A stretch of DNA of 40,621 nt from a bacterium (lineage in GTDB: Bacteria; Krumholzibacteriota; Krumholzibacteriia; LZORAL124-64-63), in NCBI GenBank assembly GCA_014730255.1, contig WJIQ01000227.1:1-40621 (forward strand). The letters are read 5' to 3'. The position numbers were made by a program, and so were the translations under genes. The notes below the pieces were generated by a model. The model was not told where the DNA came from and did not search any database. It worked only from the letters and a program-made list of their open reading frames with translations. Position 1 is the first letter of the stretch; each line of letters starts with the position of its first letter. This document shows positions 39,225-40,621 of this stretch, in pieces.

Positions 39225-40270
39225 TGCGTCGGATGCTCGCGGTCACGGCCCTGATCGGGCTGTCCCTCGCCGCCGACGCCTCGACGCTCTCCTGGCGAAA
39301 CGACCCCGGCCCCGGTCCGCTGGTCGCGGCCGACCAGCAGCGGCCGAGCCTGCTCTACTTCACGGCCTCCTGGTGCGCGCCCTGCCGGCTGGTCGAGCGC
39401 GAGGTCCTCGAGCACCCCGATGGGCAGGCCGAGCTGGCGCACTTCGACCTGATCCGGATCGACCTCGACAGCGAGGCCGGCCAGCGCCTGTCCGACCGTT
39501 TCCGGGTCGCGACCGTGCCGACGTTCGTGGTCCTGGACGCGTCCGGCGAGGAGATCGACCGCACGCGTGGCTACCGGAGCCGCCGCCTGCTGCTGCGTGA
39601 TCTCGAGCGCTGCCGCCTGGGGCGCGGTACCCGCGGCGATCTCGAGCGTAGGCTGTCCGAACGCCCCGACGATGCCGCCCTGCAGGTCGCCCTCGGCCTG
39701 CGCTACGTCGAGCGCATCGAGCTGGACACCGCCGAGCGCCTGCTGGCCTCCGGCCTCGGCGATCTCGCCGCCCTCGGCGACACCCTGGTCGGCGAGGGGG
39801 GGCGCGCGCTGGCGACCCTGCACCGGCAGCGCGGCGAGGTCGACCGGGCGATCGCGGTCCTGGACCGGGTGCTCGCCGACCGCCCCGACCATCTCTATGC
39901 ACGGGCCACCTGGCAACTGCTGGCCACGTGCCATGCCGACCGCGGCGACCCGCTCGCCGAGGCCCGGGCGCTGCGCGGCGCGGCGAGGGTCGCGCCGCCG
40001 CGTCCGCCGTCCCTGCTCGCGTTCGCCGAGGCGGCCGCGCGCGCGGACTGGTCGCTCACCGAGGCCGAGGCGGCCGCACGCGAGGCGATCGAACTCACCG
40101 GCGGCGACGACCCCGCGGCGAAGGCGGCGCTGGCCGCCGTGCTGCGACGGCAGCAGCGGTTCCCCGAGGCGCTCAAGTGGATCCGGCGCGCGGTGGCCCA
40201 GGCGCCGGACGACACGCGGTGGCACGAGCGCTGGGAGGGGATCCGGGCGGCGGCGGTGCGTGGGCGCTGA
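39224..40270 (+). CDS. Exported thioredoxin-fold protein with TPR-like repeats
   Basis: A 348-residue protein with signal peptide MRRMLAVTALIGLSLAADA. The thioredoxin-like domain (about 36-135) has LLYFTASWCAPCRLVEREVL with Cys51 and Cys54, followed by RVATVPTFVVLDASGEEIDR, which supplies the cis-Pro. The remaining two-thirds are helical repeats of the TPR type (ALGLRYVERIELDTAERLLA, ALATLHRQRGEVDRAIAVLD, ALAAVLRRQQRFPEALKWIR), a common scaffold for protein partners. It is probably a periplasmic thiol-disulfide exchanger or adaptor. It overlaps the preceding lipoprotein gene by one base. A bidirectional-looking hairpin lies 53 bases after its stop. Confidence 0.85.
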   Translation: MRRMLAVTALIGLSLAADASTLSWRNDPGPGPLVAADQQRPSLLYFTASWCAPCRLVEREVLEHPDGQAELAHFDLIRIDLDSEAGQRLSDRFRVATVPTFVVLDASGEEIDRTRGYRSRRLLLRDLERCRLGRGTRGDLERRLSERPDDAALQVALGLRYVERIELDTAERLLASGLGDLAALGDTLVGEGGRALATLHRQRGEVDRAIAVLDRVLADRPDHLYARATWQLLATCHADRGDPLAEARALRGAARVAPPRPPSLLAFAEAAARADWSLTEAEAAAREAIELTGGDDPAAKAALAAVLRRQQRFPEALKWIRRAVAQAPDDTRWHERWEGIRAAAVRGR

Positions 40271-40621
40271 ACGGTCCTTCGAGTCGCCGTTTCGCCGCCG
40301 TTCCCGGCGCGAGCAAGAAAAATCCGGCCGAGGTCGAGACCTCGGCCGGAGACGGCATGCCGGTGGGGGATTGGAGGGAGAAACCGACAGGCCGTGCGCT
40401 CATGATCGCCGCAGCGATTACGGAACTTCTTTATGGTCGCGGTAAACATACCTCACATGCAGGAATTAGGCAACGACTTTTTAACGCGTCAGATACGATG
40501 CCCTTGCGGCCGTCGGCCCGGCGCCGGGCAACTCGAACCCGCATCGTGATTTGCGGAATCGATCGAGTATAGTTGTTTTCGATATCAAGTGGGCGGCCGG
40601 CCCCGACGCGTCGTCGGGGGC
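40271..40621. other. Gene-free right-edge region, relatively AT-rich
   Basis: The last 351 bases hold no frame with recognisable protein features. From about 40404 to 40500 and again near 40551-40590 the DNA is clearly richer in A and T than anything before it, as in promoter or untranslated RNA regions. TATAGT at 40568-40573 is a good plus-strand -10 but has a weak -35. A hairpin CCCCGACG-CGT-CGTCGGGG lies at 40601-40619, at the very edge. A leftward terminator (separate entry) shows that transcription enters or starts here on the minus strand. Any gene to the right lies outside the window. Confidence 0.6.
40315..40349 (-). terminator. Strong leftward intrinsic terminator, possibly bidirectional
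   Basis: A perfect 11-bp stem (40324-40334 with 40339-40349) closes a 4-base loop. On the minus strand it is followed by ATTTTTCTTG (40323-40314), a proper U-run. On the plus strand the thioredoxin-TPR transcript meets the same stem 53 bases past its stop, but without a U-run. Confidence 0.85.

Noticed and set aside
39895-40449. A 184-codon minus-strand frame at the right edge starting MFTATIKKFRNRC
   Set aside because: It runs straight through the strong leftward terminator and then antisense to the thioredoxin-TPR gene, and its ribosome site is too close to the ATG.

Overview
The window is very G+C-rich, gene-dense DNA from a Gram-negative-type bacterium: several lipoproteins with lipoboxes, exported hydrolases, and a TRAP transporter with a periplasmic binding protein. 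The secreted subtilase ends in a FlgD-like/type-A sorting-type domain (core QNAPNPFNP), which is common in uncultured FCB-group lineages such as Eisenbacteria, Krumholzibacteria and Latescibacteria. That taxonomic placement is inference. No tRNA, rRNA, CRISPR array or insertion sequence was recognised.

Layout. 1-2867 (+): the tail of an SDR oxidoreductase, a stand-alone GroES-like protein and a soluble three-PAS hybrid histidine kinase. 2908-6929 (-): a TRAP-TAXI operon (binding protein, fused permease, universal stress protein) whose permease carries an extra biotinyl/lipoyl-like barrel domain. 7113-9221 (+): an exported oligopeptidase B. 9325-12198 (-): a lipoprotein and an HDOD-receiver-GGDEF protein separated by a strong intrinsic terminator. 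12455-15510 (+): fused PabB-PabC coupled to an FRG-domain protein. 15547-19316 (-): an exported DPP-like S9 peptidase with its own promoter, and a cysteine desulfurase. 19435-24441 (+): a YihY-family membrane protein, a large secreted subtilase and a DUF1460/NlpC-P60-like hydrolase. 24451-27657 (-): a large beta-rich lipoprotein, a PEGA-domain protein and RlmH.

27806-33901 (+) is the most unusual part. It is a tight, overlapping seven-gene operon whose products correspond, in nuo operon order, to highly divergent complex I membrane-arm subunits NuoA, H, J, K, L, M and N. None of the peripheral-arm genes (nuoB, CD, E, F, G, I) is present. The NuoH-like protein lacks the quinone-site loops. The NuoL, NuoM and NuoN-like proteins have lost most, though not all, of the charged residues that carry protons in complex I. 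This looks like a membrane-arm-only relative of complex I with an unknown job. A soluble pyrophosphatase and a YbjN-type lipoprotein follow it.

35086-38286 (-): a GT39-like membrane glycosyltransferase, a tiny Cys-rich lipoprotein and a MauE-thioredoxin fusion that may form its disulfides. 38436-40270 (+): a lipoprotein and an exported thioredoxin-TPR protein. The last 350 bases hold no convincing gene, but contain an intrinsic terminator for leftward transcription and relatively AT-rich promoter-like sequence.
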